Part shown: positions 13,150 through 24,950 of the stretch, piece after piece
Position numbering within the stretch: position 1 is the first letter of the stretch
Layout: each line of letters begins with the position of its first letter
DNA from: Eutypa lata
Taxonomy: Eukaryota > Ascomycota > Sordariomycetes > Xylariales > Diatrypaceae
DNA: 64,000 nucleotides
Assembly (NCBI GenBank): GCA_022661535.1
Contig: JAKULF010000003.1
Span: 6,448,001 to 6,512,000 of the forward strand
Reading direction: 5' to 3'
Translations under genes and position numbers: made by a program
Notes under the pieces: generated by a model
What the model saw: only the letters and a program-made list of their open reading frames with translations
What the model was told of the DNA's origin: nothing
The model's database searches: none

Positions 13150-14941
13150 TCAACTGCTGTCCTGACTCGAAATGCTCTTATTCTCTCCTATCTGCTTTCC
13201 CCCCCTCTCAATATCATCACCACTGCGCCGCGAGTAGTGTCTACTCCTTGTCCAACGTGAGCATAATATCCATACAGACACCACCGCCGCTGTTAAGGCA
13301 GCCGCGCAAACCAGCTCCACCCACCACCACACCGCGAGAATTCCCCTGTTGAAATCATATATGTCGCTGCCGAAAAACGACTACGAGCGTAAGGTAATAT
13401 CAGCTTCCAGGGGCCCTGGGCTCGCGAGGTGGATTGATGGTTAGGTGCTAGTCAGAACTTACTGTGATGACTGAGGACGGTAGGAAGACCATTGTCACTA
13501 TCGATATCGTCTTGATCGATAAGTTTTCTTGGAGTGAGAGTAGACTATCCCGCTCAGCATTCCTACTCCGAATCTAAATTAAATCCAAATGGTTAATCCC
13601 GCGAGATACAATGACGACAATGACTGCTGCACGGCTATTACTTACTAGTGAGACATATCTCTCTAGTTTCTGTTGCGTGTGAATCTGGCGTGCCCGTCGA
13701 ACCAGTGCTGCATTCTCTAGGTTTTGGGTTTGCCGGCGATACAATTCACGTTGCGTTGGGGGATGCTCCGGCAGCGAGAGCTCGGCCCGCATCCTTTGGT
13801 ACTCCACCAAGACAGAGTTGACGAAGGCTAATGAGGACTGTTCGAACTCGGTGGCGTAACCCAAGTTCCCAAGGCGGAAATGCAGAGTATTGAGGTCGTG
13901 GATTGCTTTGGCGTGGTATTTGTAAAAACCATCTGCCTTCGGATGGCTGCTTTGCTGTGCTTGAACACAAACTTTACCGACTTCTTTCTCCATATCATCA
14001 TATTCCCCAATGAGAGCCCTGCCACGAGCCTCATTGCGATACCCCAATTCCTCGCATAGAATATAAAGTAAAGAAAGAGGGCAGGCTTGCACTGAGCGGC
14101 GGTGAGACCATATTCTGTCTTTCACGTCGGATACGACATCTTCCCCTGAAGGCGAGCGTATATCCGGAGCTATGATAATACACGTTGCGGAATTCGTTTG
14201 CGGAAATATTCGAAGGGCTAGGTAATAATATCCGTCTTTGCGCTTCTCTCTATCACTAGAGGATGAAGGATTATAGCATGGCAAGCTAAAGAATGGTGTC
14301 TGTACAACGATAGCTATATAATACCATTAGCATAATTGTTGTAATAACAAATAGCATGGATAACCTTACCGAGAGAGGTTGGACACTCTGATGTGCCTAT
14401 ATGGGAATAATCATCAAAAGCATGAGCATGTCGGCCATTTTCGTGCCATGTCTTGAATGGTATTCTGTAATCATCAAGCATTGACCTGAAGTTATCACTA
14501 GTGATAGATAGCTTAGGGGACTCTTTGCTACCCCCTGTTAGGATCCTACAATCCGTTAGCATCGACTCTGAGCTGTTAATTGTAGGAATATAAGCTATAA
14601 TAAGCGTCCAAAACGTAACGTTTGGGCGCCCGTACTTTTACCGAATCCAATATTAATGTTAGTAGGTATGAGTACATACACAATGTCTATACGAGACCTA
14701 GAGCTCCTGCTCATTGTATGCTGCTGTAGTAGTGATATTAGCTACATTGTATGAGATTCATCAAGGATAGGCTGTCTCCTACATGTCGTAGACGGTTAGC
14801 GAAGTCTTGAGTGGTGACGCTACCTTGCCTATCCCAGTCCCCCCTTTCCTGGGAAAACCAAGTGACTTCGGTAGTATTGCTATAGCTAAAACCGTCTGAG
14901 TGCCTATTAGAGCTACCTGAGTTCATATAGGGACAGGCCAT
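13150..14941 (-). CDS. CorA-like Mg2+-transporter-related membrane protein, multi-exon
   Basis: Fungal protein with a long cytosolic N-domain and two C-terminal membrane helices in the CorA-like arrangement. Well-supported exons (minus strand) are 14534-14370, 14313-13646, 13573-13463 and 13380-13150, with introns of 56, 72 and 82 nt that keep frame. Exon 14313 carries RIWSHRRSVQACPLSLLY, typical of this group. Exon 13573 carries ENLSIKTISIVTMVFLPSS, matching the first CorA-like helix. The last exon holds the second helix (about residues ILAVWWWVELVCAAALTAAV) and a basic tail. The upstream ORF beginning MACPYMNSGSSN at 14941 fits as first exon, but its link to 14534 is unresolved. The canonical GMN loop of true CorA is not seen between the helices, as is common in this fungal group, so Mg2+ transport is not established. 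Isolated in AT-rich DNA. Confidence 0.68.
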
Positions 14942-17788
14942 TGTTCCGGTCTGACAATCTAGTCGGTTAAGTCGCCATGTCTTTACCCTTCATTTGTGAT
15001 GGGAAAAGTACAGGTATTAATAATTATAAATTCCTTCCTTCACGGCCTCCAGTTCCCGTCAATGTAATATTATTTAATCATTAGTATGTCTTTCTCTAAA
15101 TACTTGTAGGATGATAACTATGCAACCACACGTAACATCCATGTAAGAGATATCCTTAACAATGTTACCTTATTGCTGGAAAGGAAGTGAATGATCAGCA
15201 ACATTAACCCTTGTATTATAAGGACAAGATAGGATGCGGTTGGCAATCAACCGCATACCCTTCAGGGAAACATAGTAGTATTACCTGCATAATCCTTCAC
15301 TGACAACTGCAATGTACGTGGTGCTAAATTGGAGCAGCGTCTTATCTGGTGATCCAGAGCCGTATATGGATTTGCTTACTATCCCGGTATCCCGTTCTTG
15401 GCTGATTGAGACGAGGCTCTGTCTGTATGGACCCCTAGACAGCTGAAAGGTGCCAATTCTGCATGAATGATGCATCTAAGGCTACAGTGTGGGCCTCAGT
15501 TTAGATTTTGATTGGGAACGGGAGACCTTCAAGAAAACATCATTTCTCAAAGGTAGTCGTCAATAGCTAGCCTGATCATAACATGAGCACTGTTGACTAA
15601 GTGTGGAAGATGAGAGAACCTCTCCATCATAATCATAATTACAACAATCCAACATACGAATATTCCCCATGTTAATTGATATTTCGAGACAAACGAGAAT
15701 TCTCTCGTAATCTTGCATACATATTCCTTCCCCTCGACCGCCCCTTCACAATATCCAGGTATACTTATGATATGTCACACTCAGCTAAATGGTAGCCAAG
15801 TCGTCAGCTCACTTCGACTTTCAGTCAACAAGACATATGCGACTTAGTAGTGGAAAATGTTTTAGGCAAAGCATTTAACGTAATTTGAAAAGCAGATCAT
15901 GTAATAACAGAGTGGCAGTATAGAAACGAGCGACCAATTATGAAAGAAAGAAACACAGCTGAACTCGATTAGACGCTGACTGGAGCACGGCATATGTATA
16001 GTGTCCAGTTATATCAAAAGAGCGGGAAGCATGGGGCTGTACCAAAATTCGGCAGAGTTTGGGTCGGCGCCTGCCGGGACAAGGAGAAAAAACGCCTTAT
16101 ATGGGGGTGTGGAGATCACTCTAGATTCCAAAGGAAGACAGGCAGACAGGCAACAGGCATATGGGTATATGTGCGGGGTTATAGGTATGCTTACAATGGT
16201 CTGCCAATACCACAGAAGCAGGGGTTCGTGGCACGTTTCTAGTCATACAAATATGAGGCAAGTCAATAACCCTCGGTGAAGCATAAGTAACAATACAACA
16301 TAGTGATGCAGCTGGTTATTAGTGGCTTTACCGGGTTTACCGGGTTTGCCTCAAAGAAGTGTCAAAGAATTATTAAAAATCCGCACCATTTGCATCGACC
16401 AATTAACTTAGCTGTTGCCTATGAGTTAGAGGGTTGATGCGAATAATGGAACGCGAGGCGAGCAATGCAGCCTGAAGCAGACCATTGGACTTCCTGGTTC
16501 TGACCATAGGGGCGATGCTAGGCGGAAGGGGTCATCACACTTGCGGTAAACCACCCACGATCTATTCCTAGCCTCTAGGAGTGGGATTCCAGAAGGACAA
16601 TGCAGTATGCGCTATCGGCATTTGAAGAACCCAGGTCGCAAATATCTGTTGGTTATTCCCATATGCCGAACCTCGGTGTTACATTGCACCGATCACTCAC
16701 AATACTAACAGTAAGTGCTAGGTAGGCATCTCACGGCAGAACATGACCGAAAGGAATCATAAAGTTGGATTTTTTAATTTAAATTTATGCTTACGGAACA
16801 CGTTGAACATATTCGACGGATGCATTTTTAAATAAATACTCGGTTAGCTGTGAATCAACACGCAGCTGGTGTAGTGAAGCATCGTTAAGACAAAGCTACA
16901 CAGCACTTGCAACAAAGTAACTAACACTGCGGCTGACTTAAGCAGTACCTGGTTAGGCTGTGAATTAATACGTGCTTAGTATAGTTAAGCAAGCTTAAGA
17001 CAAAGTTACACAGCACTTGCAACGAAATAATCAACACTGGCCGACTTCTTCATCGCAAGGATAAAACCTTACATACTTTTGGTTCGCTGCCAGATTAGTA
17101 TGAAGACTGGATGGGCCTAAGTATCTATGCATCTAAGCTTGTCCGCCTTTTATTGAAGCTTGTCAAACTCGGCATTGCATGGAACTTTACTTGATTGGAG
17201 AGAAAGATTCTAAGCTCACGGGTTGACCTGTCATATACTCTAAATTCTATGTCGTCAGATGTACGGATCCAATACTATGCACTGTAACGACGGTATAGGT
17301 AAGAACGTGCAGTATCACAAGAGTATTATTAGGAACTACTCCAGGGATATCACAGCCAGTTCCAGGGTTCCCTTTAAGTGGTGGCGCTCTCAAGTAATTT
17401 CACCTCAAGGACAAGTGCGTGTCCTGTAAGCACTAGCATAATCATACGTTTCCTTCATGACCCTTATAACTCAGCAGAGCCGCATTGGTCAAAAGGATTC
17501 GAAAAGGGGTGCAATGGGGACAGAAGAGGACGCAGCGGCTGTTACAGAAACTTTGAGTAGGCGGCAACATCATCATGGGAAGGCGAAATTGAGGGCAAGA
17601 AATGGCATGCATAATGCGATCTTGGTAGGTCAGTCCACGATAGTCCTCATGATTCCAATGTTTGCAGACCTTCCGATAACGATTAATCAAGTTATATTGG
17701 AGCTACACTTCGGTTTACGTTGAAATAGGAATCTATGGAAGCCCACACGCTTGATCCCCTAGAGACAATATGCCTTCGAACGACACGA
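14942..17788. other. Gene-poor stretch with a decayed tandem repeat
   Basis: About 2.8 kb with no coherent exon chain on either strand. It contains a small direct repeat (taccgggtt twice near 16330) and the longer diverged tandem repeat listed separately. Short ORFs near 15994-16279 show no family-like composition. Confidence 0.55.
16839..17048. repeat. Diverged tandem duplication, two units of about 102 bp
   Basis: Unit 1 (16839-16940) and unit 2 (16948-17048) align end to end. Both contain the identical block acacagcacttgcaac and near-identical taagacaaag and gctgtgaat segments. Most differences are C/T or G/A transitions, as expected for repeats mutated by RIP or by deamination. No coding capacity. 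Confidence 0.8.
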
Positions 17789-19194
17789 TTAGTTCTTGTA
17801 CTCCCCCTTCGCTGCTCTTCTAGATAATTCAAGAAGGACCTGACCAATCCATTCAAAGTCCCCGACGTCGAGGTAGACCTGAGCACTAACTCTGACCCAG
17901 AAGCGGTCGCCATACCTGAAGATGACGACGTAGGTCTTGTACTCGCTTATCAATGTGTTCATCATCCACTCCCTCGCCTCTTGCACATCCTCAACTGGTA
18001 TTTGAAGCTCTTTACCCGACTCTCCAGCCCCAATGTTGTCGCTGGTAGTTACGAACTTAAGCGGCAGTGCGACATTTGTCATGCTGCACTCCGACATCGT
18101 TCCCGACCGATTATCCAACACCTCCGTGCCTAGAATTTGAGCCGCTTTCTTGCCCCCTTCCTTAGCCAGAGTTTGAGTGTACTCTATGATCCTGGCTTCA
18201 CCACCCAGGAAATCCTGGCGCCATTTGATAGCAGCAGGAACGCAGAGATACGAGCTCCTATCAGTCGTCCCCGTAAACTCGAAGTTGTTGACGAAAGCCG
18301 ACTTCTCGCTCTTGGGCAGCGGATTGAATCTCTTGGTGGTCCTGGGCACGTACCCGTGGGACGTGGGCGTCGTCGTCGTGATGAGCTGCTGGTTCCGGAA
18401 GGGCACGTACAGGATCGCGCACCCCCTCGGTACGTGCAGCCACTTGTGGCAGTTCGTCAGGAAGAAGTCGGGATCCAGCGCGCCGAGGTCGAGGTCGATC
18501 ATGCCGATTCCCTGGGCGCCGTCGACAATACTGACGATCCCGGCCTCCTTGCACGCGTTGGTCAACTCCTCGAAAGGGAACCGAACCCCAGGTAGACTAG
18601 ACACCACGTCGTACACGCAAACCTTGGGCCGCTTGCCCTCCGACCTGCTCTGGCGGACCGCCTCCTTGAACGCCGCGACGATCTCCTCGTCCTCACAGGG
18701 GTACGTGATGGCGATCTCCCGCGACGCCACGCGACCGAGGAGCGAGTCCACCAGGTAGTCGATCGTCTTCCCGCAGGCGCCGTAGATGGAGTTGAAATAC
18801 AGGATCTCGTCCTTGTGGTCATCGTCCCACGTGAGATTCCTCAGGATGGTGTTGATGGCGTTCGTCGCGTTCGGCTCGAACACGACGGTATCCGTGGGAG
18901 CTTTGAGGAGCTTCGCGACGGCCTCCCGCGCCTCGTCGATCTTCTTCGGAATCTCGTAGCGGATGAAGACGTCGGGTCTCGCTTCTCCGAGATCCTGAAA
19001 CCGACGTAGCTCCTCCTGGACGGCTCGTGGAGAGCTCCCAAACGAGCCTTCGCTACCTTGTTAGCGCAGTTCTTGGTGGTCTTTTAGAAGCACGTACCAT
19101 TGTTCAGATTTCGATACTCTGGATCAAAAGCGAAGTGCTGGAGTAGTTTTGGGCCAAACTCGGGCAATTTGCCGTCCGCTTGAGTAGATGCCAT
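17789..19194 (-). CDS. PLP-dependent class V aminotransferase-like enzyme (isopenicillin-N-epimerase/LolT-like)
   Basis: Two exons (19194-19098 and 19047-17789, intron 19048-19097) encode 451 residues. The junction restores the substrate-binding segment LNNGSFGSSPRAV, which is split in the genome. Further family marks are FEPNATNAINTIL, DGAQGIGMIDLDL (the Asp that pairs with the PLP pyridine nitrogen) and the Schiff-base lysine in FLTNCHKWLHVPRG near residue 234. FEFTGTTDRSSYL is the downstream phosphate-binding loop. The group includes isopenicillin-N epimerase, LolT of the loline pathway and Egt2-like cysteine-sulfoxide lyases, so the reaction cannot be fixed from sequence; desulfurase, lyase or epimerase activity is equally possible. 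The lysine and aspartate are present, so it should be active. No biosynthetic partner genes are adjacent. Confidence 0.9.
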
Positions 19195-20021
19195 GTTGCC
19201 TTTCAAGATGGATAAGTTGAATGTCTTGGAAGGTAATGCAATGACTGCTCCTATGTAAGCTGGAGACGATCTTATATAACCGCAAACATCACTTCAACAA
19301 GGCAAGATGTAGAGTGTAATATGTGACTCCATCCCAAGCTCTAGCGGTATATTCGTGACGCATTTTTCGATATCAATATCGGGCAAGATCTATGTCGGCG
19401 CTCCGTTCTTCGGCCGGAACAGTCATCCAATGAGATGACTCGATTAGCCTACTCCACACATGCGGGTCGCCGTGACATCCCGTAGAACGTATAAGGTTAG
19501 TGTTACGAGATAGCTGCCAGGGCTGCTTCAATGTCAGTCCATCCACTTAAGGATTAATGTCGAGAGCTGAGACCCGCATTTGAATCATTTCGCCAAGACG
19601 CAAGGGCGTATAAACCAGTAAGGGACTATGCAGATAGTCCTGGTTCGGTATCCTACCCGATCAACGCCTGTGATAAGATATATAATTATAGGTGCGTCAC
19701 AATGTGAGTGGACGGAGACCTATATGATTTCTGTACACATAAAACTTTGTTGAAGACAAACATGAATACTAATGTCTTGTAGTAGTTGTGGTGCTCAGCT
19801 ATCCTATTGGACTCTCTTTTCTAAACCATGGTCTTGGGTTTAGAGGCTTCGGTGCGCTGAACATTACTAGCGGAGTGCTACTAGGATGCTCCTATCCGGG
19901 CATCGAAGCTGAAAGCGCAACGCAGCCATCATCGTCTATGGACTACGCTAGCCGAGAAACCCATCGAACATTGCCCTTAGTGTTAAGCCAATGCTTCTTA
20001 ACGTCCTAAGTACACATTCTC
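19195..20021. other. Intergenic, no gene seen
   Basis: Holds the presumed promoter of the PLP enzyme just above 19195 and otherwise AT-rich sequence. A 73-residue frame near 19788 has no recognisable character. Confidence 0.5.
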
Positions 20022-20477
20022 TTAGTTAGTAAGTCTAGGGAGGTGCTTGAAAGCAACATCTCGGAATTCCTCAACTACAAGTTTGTTGGCTAAACGCAGG
20101 CCAATAGTTGTGCCCATGATGTTAAGGAAGAGGTAGAATTGGTTGTGTTCTTCCTTGCAGATGTATAGCTTCTGGGGCTGAATGGTGAAGGTCAAATAGT
20201 GAGAAGCAGGCACCGGGAGACCCTAGACACAGGTATGGGCTTGACGTAGAGCGGCCATGAGCTTTTCAAGGTCCTTAACCTGTTTCCTAGTCTTCTAAGG
20301 TCAATTGAAGGCTGCCATACTTCGCAGATCAACTTGGTGATCGAATGATCGCTGAAGGTACTGGTACAGCATGATATCATGGTTATCCGCATTATTGACA
20401 GGCGGGGACGTGGCAATCGATGTTCCTGATGCTCAAACCAGAGGGAAATCGAACCCGCTAGAAGCGTGGCCGGCCAT
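20022..20477 (-). pseudogene. Decayed copy of the orphan family seen intact at 27.5 and 29.7 kb
   Basis: Read from the ATG at 20477, one single frame matches the two intact paralogues for about 150 codons but contains four in-frame stops (two TGA, two TAG). Shared blocks include NADN-DIMLYQYLQRSFDHQVDLRS against DADGKIMYQHLQRPFELTVDLRS, then LPVPASH, LYICKEEHNQFYLFLNIMGT against YVCVEKNNRVLPFLNVIGS, and LRLANKLVVEEFRDVAFKHLPRLT against LRLINELALEKFRDAVYKHFPNLT. The match ends where both paralogues continue with EGM, so the C-terminal third is missing. The frame is preserved throughout, so decay has been mainly by substitution. It lies on the opposite strand, about 7 kb from the nearest copy, and keeps the family promoter upstream at 20747-20820. 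Confidence 0.82.
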
Positions 20478-20746
20478 TGAGATAGAATTGAAAGTAGGAA
20501 CAGAGATTGGGGGAAAGACTTATAAGATGGGGTAGGGATTAAAGTTTAATACGTATGGTATCTCTTCAAAGGTGTAGCTCTGTTAAAAGAAGACTGAAAG
20601 ATCAAGCCGCTGCGATATCAAAGATTGCACCACGCAGTAATCAGGGATCTATTAAACAGCTTCAAATCTGAACATCTAATCCTACATCTATTGTTTTCTC
20701 AAAATGAAGTTGAGAGGTAGGAAGAAATAGACGAAGGAAAGTGGTG

Positions 20747-20820
20747 GTATTTATACTGCAACTAATAAGCCTCATCATATACTGACCCACTCTGGGCCGA
20801 GATCTAGTGGACTCATACGT
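20747..20820 (-). promoter_or_regulatory. Shared family promoter block, copy C (upstream of the pseudogene)
   Basis: Read on the minus strand, this block aligns with the regions upstream of both intact paralogues: CACTAGATCT, then AGAGTGGGTCA, TTAGTTG and a TATA box GTATAAATAC ending at 20747. Only the right half (GGGTCA) of the dyad seen in the other copies is conserved. About 270 bp separates the TATA box from the pseudogene ATG. Confidence 0.7.
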
Positions 20821-21493
20821 ATAACACCATGTAAGTCTGTGCGGTAGTTACTCGGCTATTTGCTACGTGTTTGAGGTGGTGATGAGTTCATAGGAAGTGG
20901 GAGGGACTAGAAAAGGGGGGGCTGCCTTAGAAAGGGGGAAGAAGGAAAGGGGTTGGGCCCCGCTATAGGAGGCAGACTAAGGAGTCCATAAGAAACCGAT
21001 ACCATCTTCACCCAAATTTATTAGCAACTACTAGTACATATTACAAGTTCAGTTAGACTTAACCTAAATTGGGTTATGCTAGCTTTGACTATCTGTGTGT
21101 ATTACACCTGACCATGACCTAGGTGAGTCACAATAAGCGTGACTGTTGGAATGGTTCGCTTCGAGAGAGGAAGGACCGATGTTACCTGTTGTAATTGCTT
21201 ATTTACAACGTGAACACTATGATATTGTGTTCAGTGTCTGTTATTAGTACTATGCTTAAAAGGTTGTAGTGCTGTGGTTTTCTGATGGCAATGAGCTAGG
21301 TACAAAGAAATTACAAGATCCGTGCTAGACTAATGGCCACCTAAGGTGCCACGGGTAACCTAAGATTGCAACAAAATAAAGTGTTGTGCACAACTTGTTC
21401 ACCCTTAATGGTTCCAGCATATCTGGGCAAAGACTGACCCGAGTTTCAATCATTAAAGCATACCTCCTTCCTTGAAAACTTTCATACATAAGA
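20821..21493. other. Intergenic, partly homologous to the family upstream regions
   Basis: Near 20900-20960 the minus strand has C/T-rich runs resembling those just upstream of the promoter blocks at 26.35 and 28.8 kb, which suggests the duplicated unit extends this far. No gene seen. Confidence 0.45.
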
Positions 21494-22909
21494 CTAATGG
21501 CGAGGTGAAATAGATAGCTCTAGTTGATCCCCATTGTGACTTGTTGCGGATGGGAAGGTTTGAAGGGGTAAACCGTCGTTCTCCCTAAGGTGGCGATAAA
21601 CGTTTCTAGGCTCAAATGCATGGGTACTTGAACCAGGCCAGGAAGATGCGGAGTCGTTTCTCGAACCTTTCACAGAAAGCCGAGTCCACGACTTTAGAAT
21701 GTCCAGCACCTTTCTTATGCACTTGCTATCTTTGAAGACCTTAGGAGCTGAAGGCATACATGACACAAGGAATGTACAAGTCATGTCAGCTAAAGCCCAC
21801 AGTGACAACCGTGCTATAGTATAAGTCGAATCGGCCGAGTGGAAATAGACAACAGAGGCATATAGTCGGAAACAGGAACAAACAACAGTACTATCAGATG
21901 GCAGCATTAGCATCGACCTTCACTTTGTAGACGTTTCAAAGTGGTGTAAAAAGGGGGATGGGGAATATGCTTACATGATACCAACGACAAAAATGAGAGA
22001 AACTCCAATCTTGCGCTGTAAAGGCATTTGCAATCGCCATATAATGTTTTGAGGGAGGAGTAGTATAAGGATGTCGGAGACGACATTGGTAGTAGAAGAG
22101 ACTACCAATGAAACCTTGAGGTTGGTACATTTACCTCCCGGAACCGTCGGATCCCAGATCTTCTCTCGTGGCGTGCAAGCAAGGTTCGAAGCAATCACAA
22201 TGGCAGTGTAATATAAAACGTTAACCTATAGCAAAATGTAGCAAGTCCAAAAGAAAGTATTTCGGGTACCGGCGGGAACGAATACACGAGCCCAATCCAT
22301 CAAGATGGATGCCTTGACAAACAACAAGGTAACCGAATACAGAATCCTACAGATAAAGACGGACTGGGCATAGTTAGCGAAGCTGGTACAGCGATAGTAA
22401 TGCTTAGGGGTTTTACGTAAGACAGTGAGGCCATATGCTTCACCTGGATATCCCACTGGTGAATGAACCCTCCAACGGTCAGCAAGAATCGGTATATATA
22501 TATAACAAATGCTATATAAGATCCCTAGTCAAATTGGAGGCATAACTGTTAGATACCAGAAATGAAGTGACGTGATTTCAATAACGTACAAATCCAACCA
22601 TTACTAGATCTTGACTCGTGAAATAAAGTCAGATATACCTGTTCTATTCAAACTATTATGGCATGATGATAGTATCTCACAATCTTCTATTCTGGCTATC
22701 CTCAGGCGGAATAGTCTCGAATAACACCGGATTAGAATAACGAGCAAGGATAAGGCCGCGCAGGTTGCAAGGACCGCATGACACAAGCCATTCCGATTAG
22801 GTGGGTTCTCGAAATTGGGTATTACTCCTGTGGGAGGTGAAAGGGCTGGTCCGTTGAGAATTCTCTCCCTATCTGCTTCTGGGAGGGTCGAAATTTTACT
22901 TAGATCCAT
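21494..22909 (-). pseudogene. PTH11-like rhodopsin-domain receptor, disrupted
   Basis: Seven-helix fungal integral membrane protein related to the 'rhodopsin domain' (PTH11-like) group. The first exon starts MDLSKISTLPEADRERIL at 22909 and contains NPPNRNGLCHAVL and the first helix. Downstream fragments in several frames give GGFIHQWDIQVKHMA, VKASILMDWARVFVPAGTRN, CTPREKIWDPTVPGGKC, NVVSDILILLLPQ-IW and YTIARLSLWALADMTCTFLV, all in correct order. A TGA interrupts the second exon just before LGILYS. A TAG replaces the expected Trp in CYILL-(W)-VNVLYYTAIVIASN, fitting TGG to TAG. The middle also changes frame around VKHMA without a clear intron. I judge it a young pseudogene. The C-terminal exon (to 21494) remains open. 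Confidence 0.75.
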
Positions 22910-23850
22910 AATGAAGTGACATAAAGAGCCGGTTTGATGAGAAAGGTCGCAAGCTGGCAGTTAATTAAACAAAGGAGGTCAAATACAGTCTTGACGGCAT
23001 TGTATGTTAGATATCGTCCATCATTACCGTAACGTATTTCTTATTTTACTATAATCGCCTCCGATGCATCTTGTTTTGCCATCTGCAACCTTTAATTGGG
23101 GTAAATATAAGGCTGCGAGCCTGCTTATACATTAATTACTGCCAATGCGGCCATATATTGGGGTACTGCCACAGGTGCTACCGCACTGTCATGTAGGCTA
23201 CCTTGGCTTTTAGTATCTTGAACAACCTTAGGTAGGCTGGCCCCCCCGAATGTGACGCCGCCTGGGTTTTATTAGTTCATGTCTAGGATTCCTATTAGTA
23301 ATCATAGGCAGGCTATGAATTCCTGCTGACGCTTACCGACGAGTCACATAGAGCCAACGAAGCTAGTAACGTATTTTGCCGGCTGGGCAATAACAGTAAA
23401 AATGTTCAATGTTACACTGCATTTTAACATCCTATCAAACTAACTGTCAACTTGATATAAATAATGGAGTGGAGATTGTGCGAGACTCCAATAGGCAGGC
23501 TATAGATAGTGAATAATGCACATGTTGGTAGGTAAGCGTGTAACCCCCAAAGCCCAACCTGGTATCCTGGCCAAATATCATCCTTAATAACAGACAAGGC
23601 TCGTGGTTTCCGGGCTGCTCTGCGTGATCCAAATATGATAAGATAATGCACTTTTTGGGTCTACCTATATGAATCATTCTCATCCAACAAAACAAGGGTG
23701 GGTGTAAACGTCTTCATCAGTAGGCAGAATACCTGTTGTTTTCTCTTATCCGCTCATGGCTGAACCAAGTCTTCGTCACCGCCGACCAGATCAGCAAGGT
23801 GAACAATTTGAGAGTCCACACCCCCCGGTAAAAACAAAGCTCAAACCGCG
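22910..23850. other. Intergenic, no gene seen
   Basis: Lies between the receptor pseudogene start and the AYR1-like start. AT-rich, with no recognisable ORF or RNA gene. Both ends should carry promoters (divergent arrangement). Confidence 0.5.
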
Positions 23851-24950
23851 ATGCCAACAAACAATCCTGGGCAAAAGTCCGTCCTCATCACAGGGTGAGT
23901 TTCCAAGGCACTCATTAGATAGGTAAAAAAAGAAAGCTAACAACTTTATTGTAGTTGTACGCCTGGTGGCATTGGCCATGCTTTGTGTCTCGAGTACCAT
24001 CAACGGGGTGAGTGCGCTTCCAACCAACTGCGTCCTGATAGCTAGTTATTGAGACAAGCCCTTACTGATGTGCTATCGTATATTTTACAGGCCTGCATGT
24101 TATTGCGACAGCTCGCAAAGTAGACGTACTTCGCGAGTTGGCCGACGTGTATGGGATGAGCACTCTTTCACTAGACGTGACCAATGCCGACAGCATTAAG
24201 AGATGCCGTACCGAAGTCGCGCAAATCACTGGTGGGAAGCTTGACATTCTCATAAACAACGCGTAAGTAATCTCCAGTTGGTACTAGCCCATACGATCGC
24301 CATTCTCACAACGAGACAGCGGTCGTACACATACCCACCCAGCGACTGATCTCGATCTTGACGATGTTCGCCAAACCTTTGAAACCAACGTTTTCGGCGC
24401 AATGTCCATGGTGAAGGCCTTCGTAGACATGTTAAGAGATGCCCAAGGTTTAATCATCAACACTGCGTCTGCCTCTGCTGTGACTCCCTACCTTTTTGGT
24501 GCAGCATATACAGCTTCGAAGGGTGCAGTCGTAAGTTACTCGCGGACATTACGGCTCGAGCTTGCGCCATTAGGGGTTCGCGTGATGGTTACGATGACCG
24601 GAACGACCAAGAGCAATACGGCCAGCCACGTACACCGTGTCCTCCCGGCCGACAGCATTTATCAACGGGCACAAGACCTTTTCGAGTGGCGACTAGTATT
24701 TAGCCAAAATAGCTCTACGATGCCTACCGAGCAATATGCTCAGCAGCTAATCACAGCATCATTGAAGCCCGAGGTTCCGCTGGTATTTCGTACGTGGTTC
24801 GGCCGCCCGGACTGGTTCTGGTACGGAGGAATGTCGAGTACCGCTTGGTTGGCGCATTCGCTAGGCGAATGGGATATGGATACGGCAGGGTGGTATGCTT
24901 TTAAAGTTCCTGAATTGGAGGAGGCCCTGGCTTCAGAAGAGAACAGATAG
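23851..24950 (+). CDS. SDR of the AYR1 type (1-acyl-DHAP reductase-like)
   Basis: Four exons (23851-23894, 23955-24007, 24091-24262, 24320-24950) encode 299 residues. Introns of 60, 83 and 57 nt each restore an SDR motif across the junction: the glycine loop ITGCTPGGIGHAL, RGLHVIATAR, and NNAGRTYTHPATD. The catalytic set is intact: Asn and Ser in IINTASASAVTPYLFG, then Y-T-A-S-K in AAYTASKGAV. AYR1 enzymes reduce 1-acyl-dihydroxyacetone phosphate with NADPH in glycerolipid synthesis on lipid droplets and ER. Many fungal paralogues act on other ketones, so the substrate is uncertain. The C-terminal hydrophobic stretch FGRPDWFWYGGMSSTAWLAH fits membrane association in this group. The start at 23851 is the only ATG in frame with the glycine loop. 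Confidence 0.88.
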
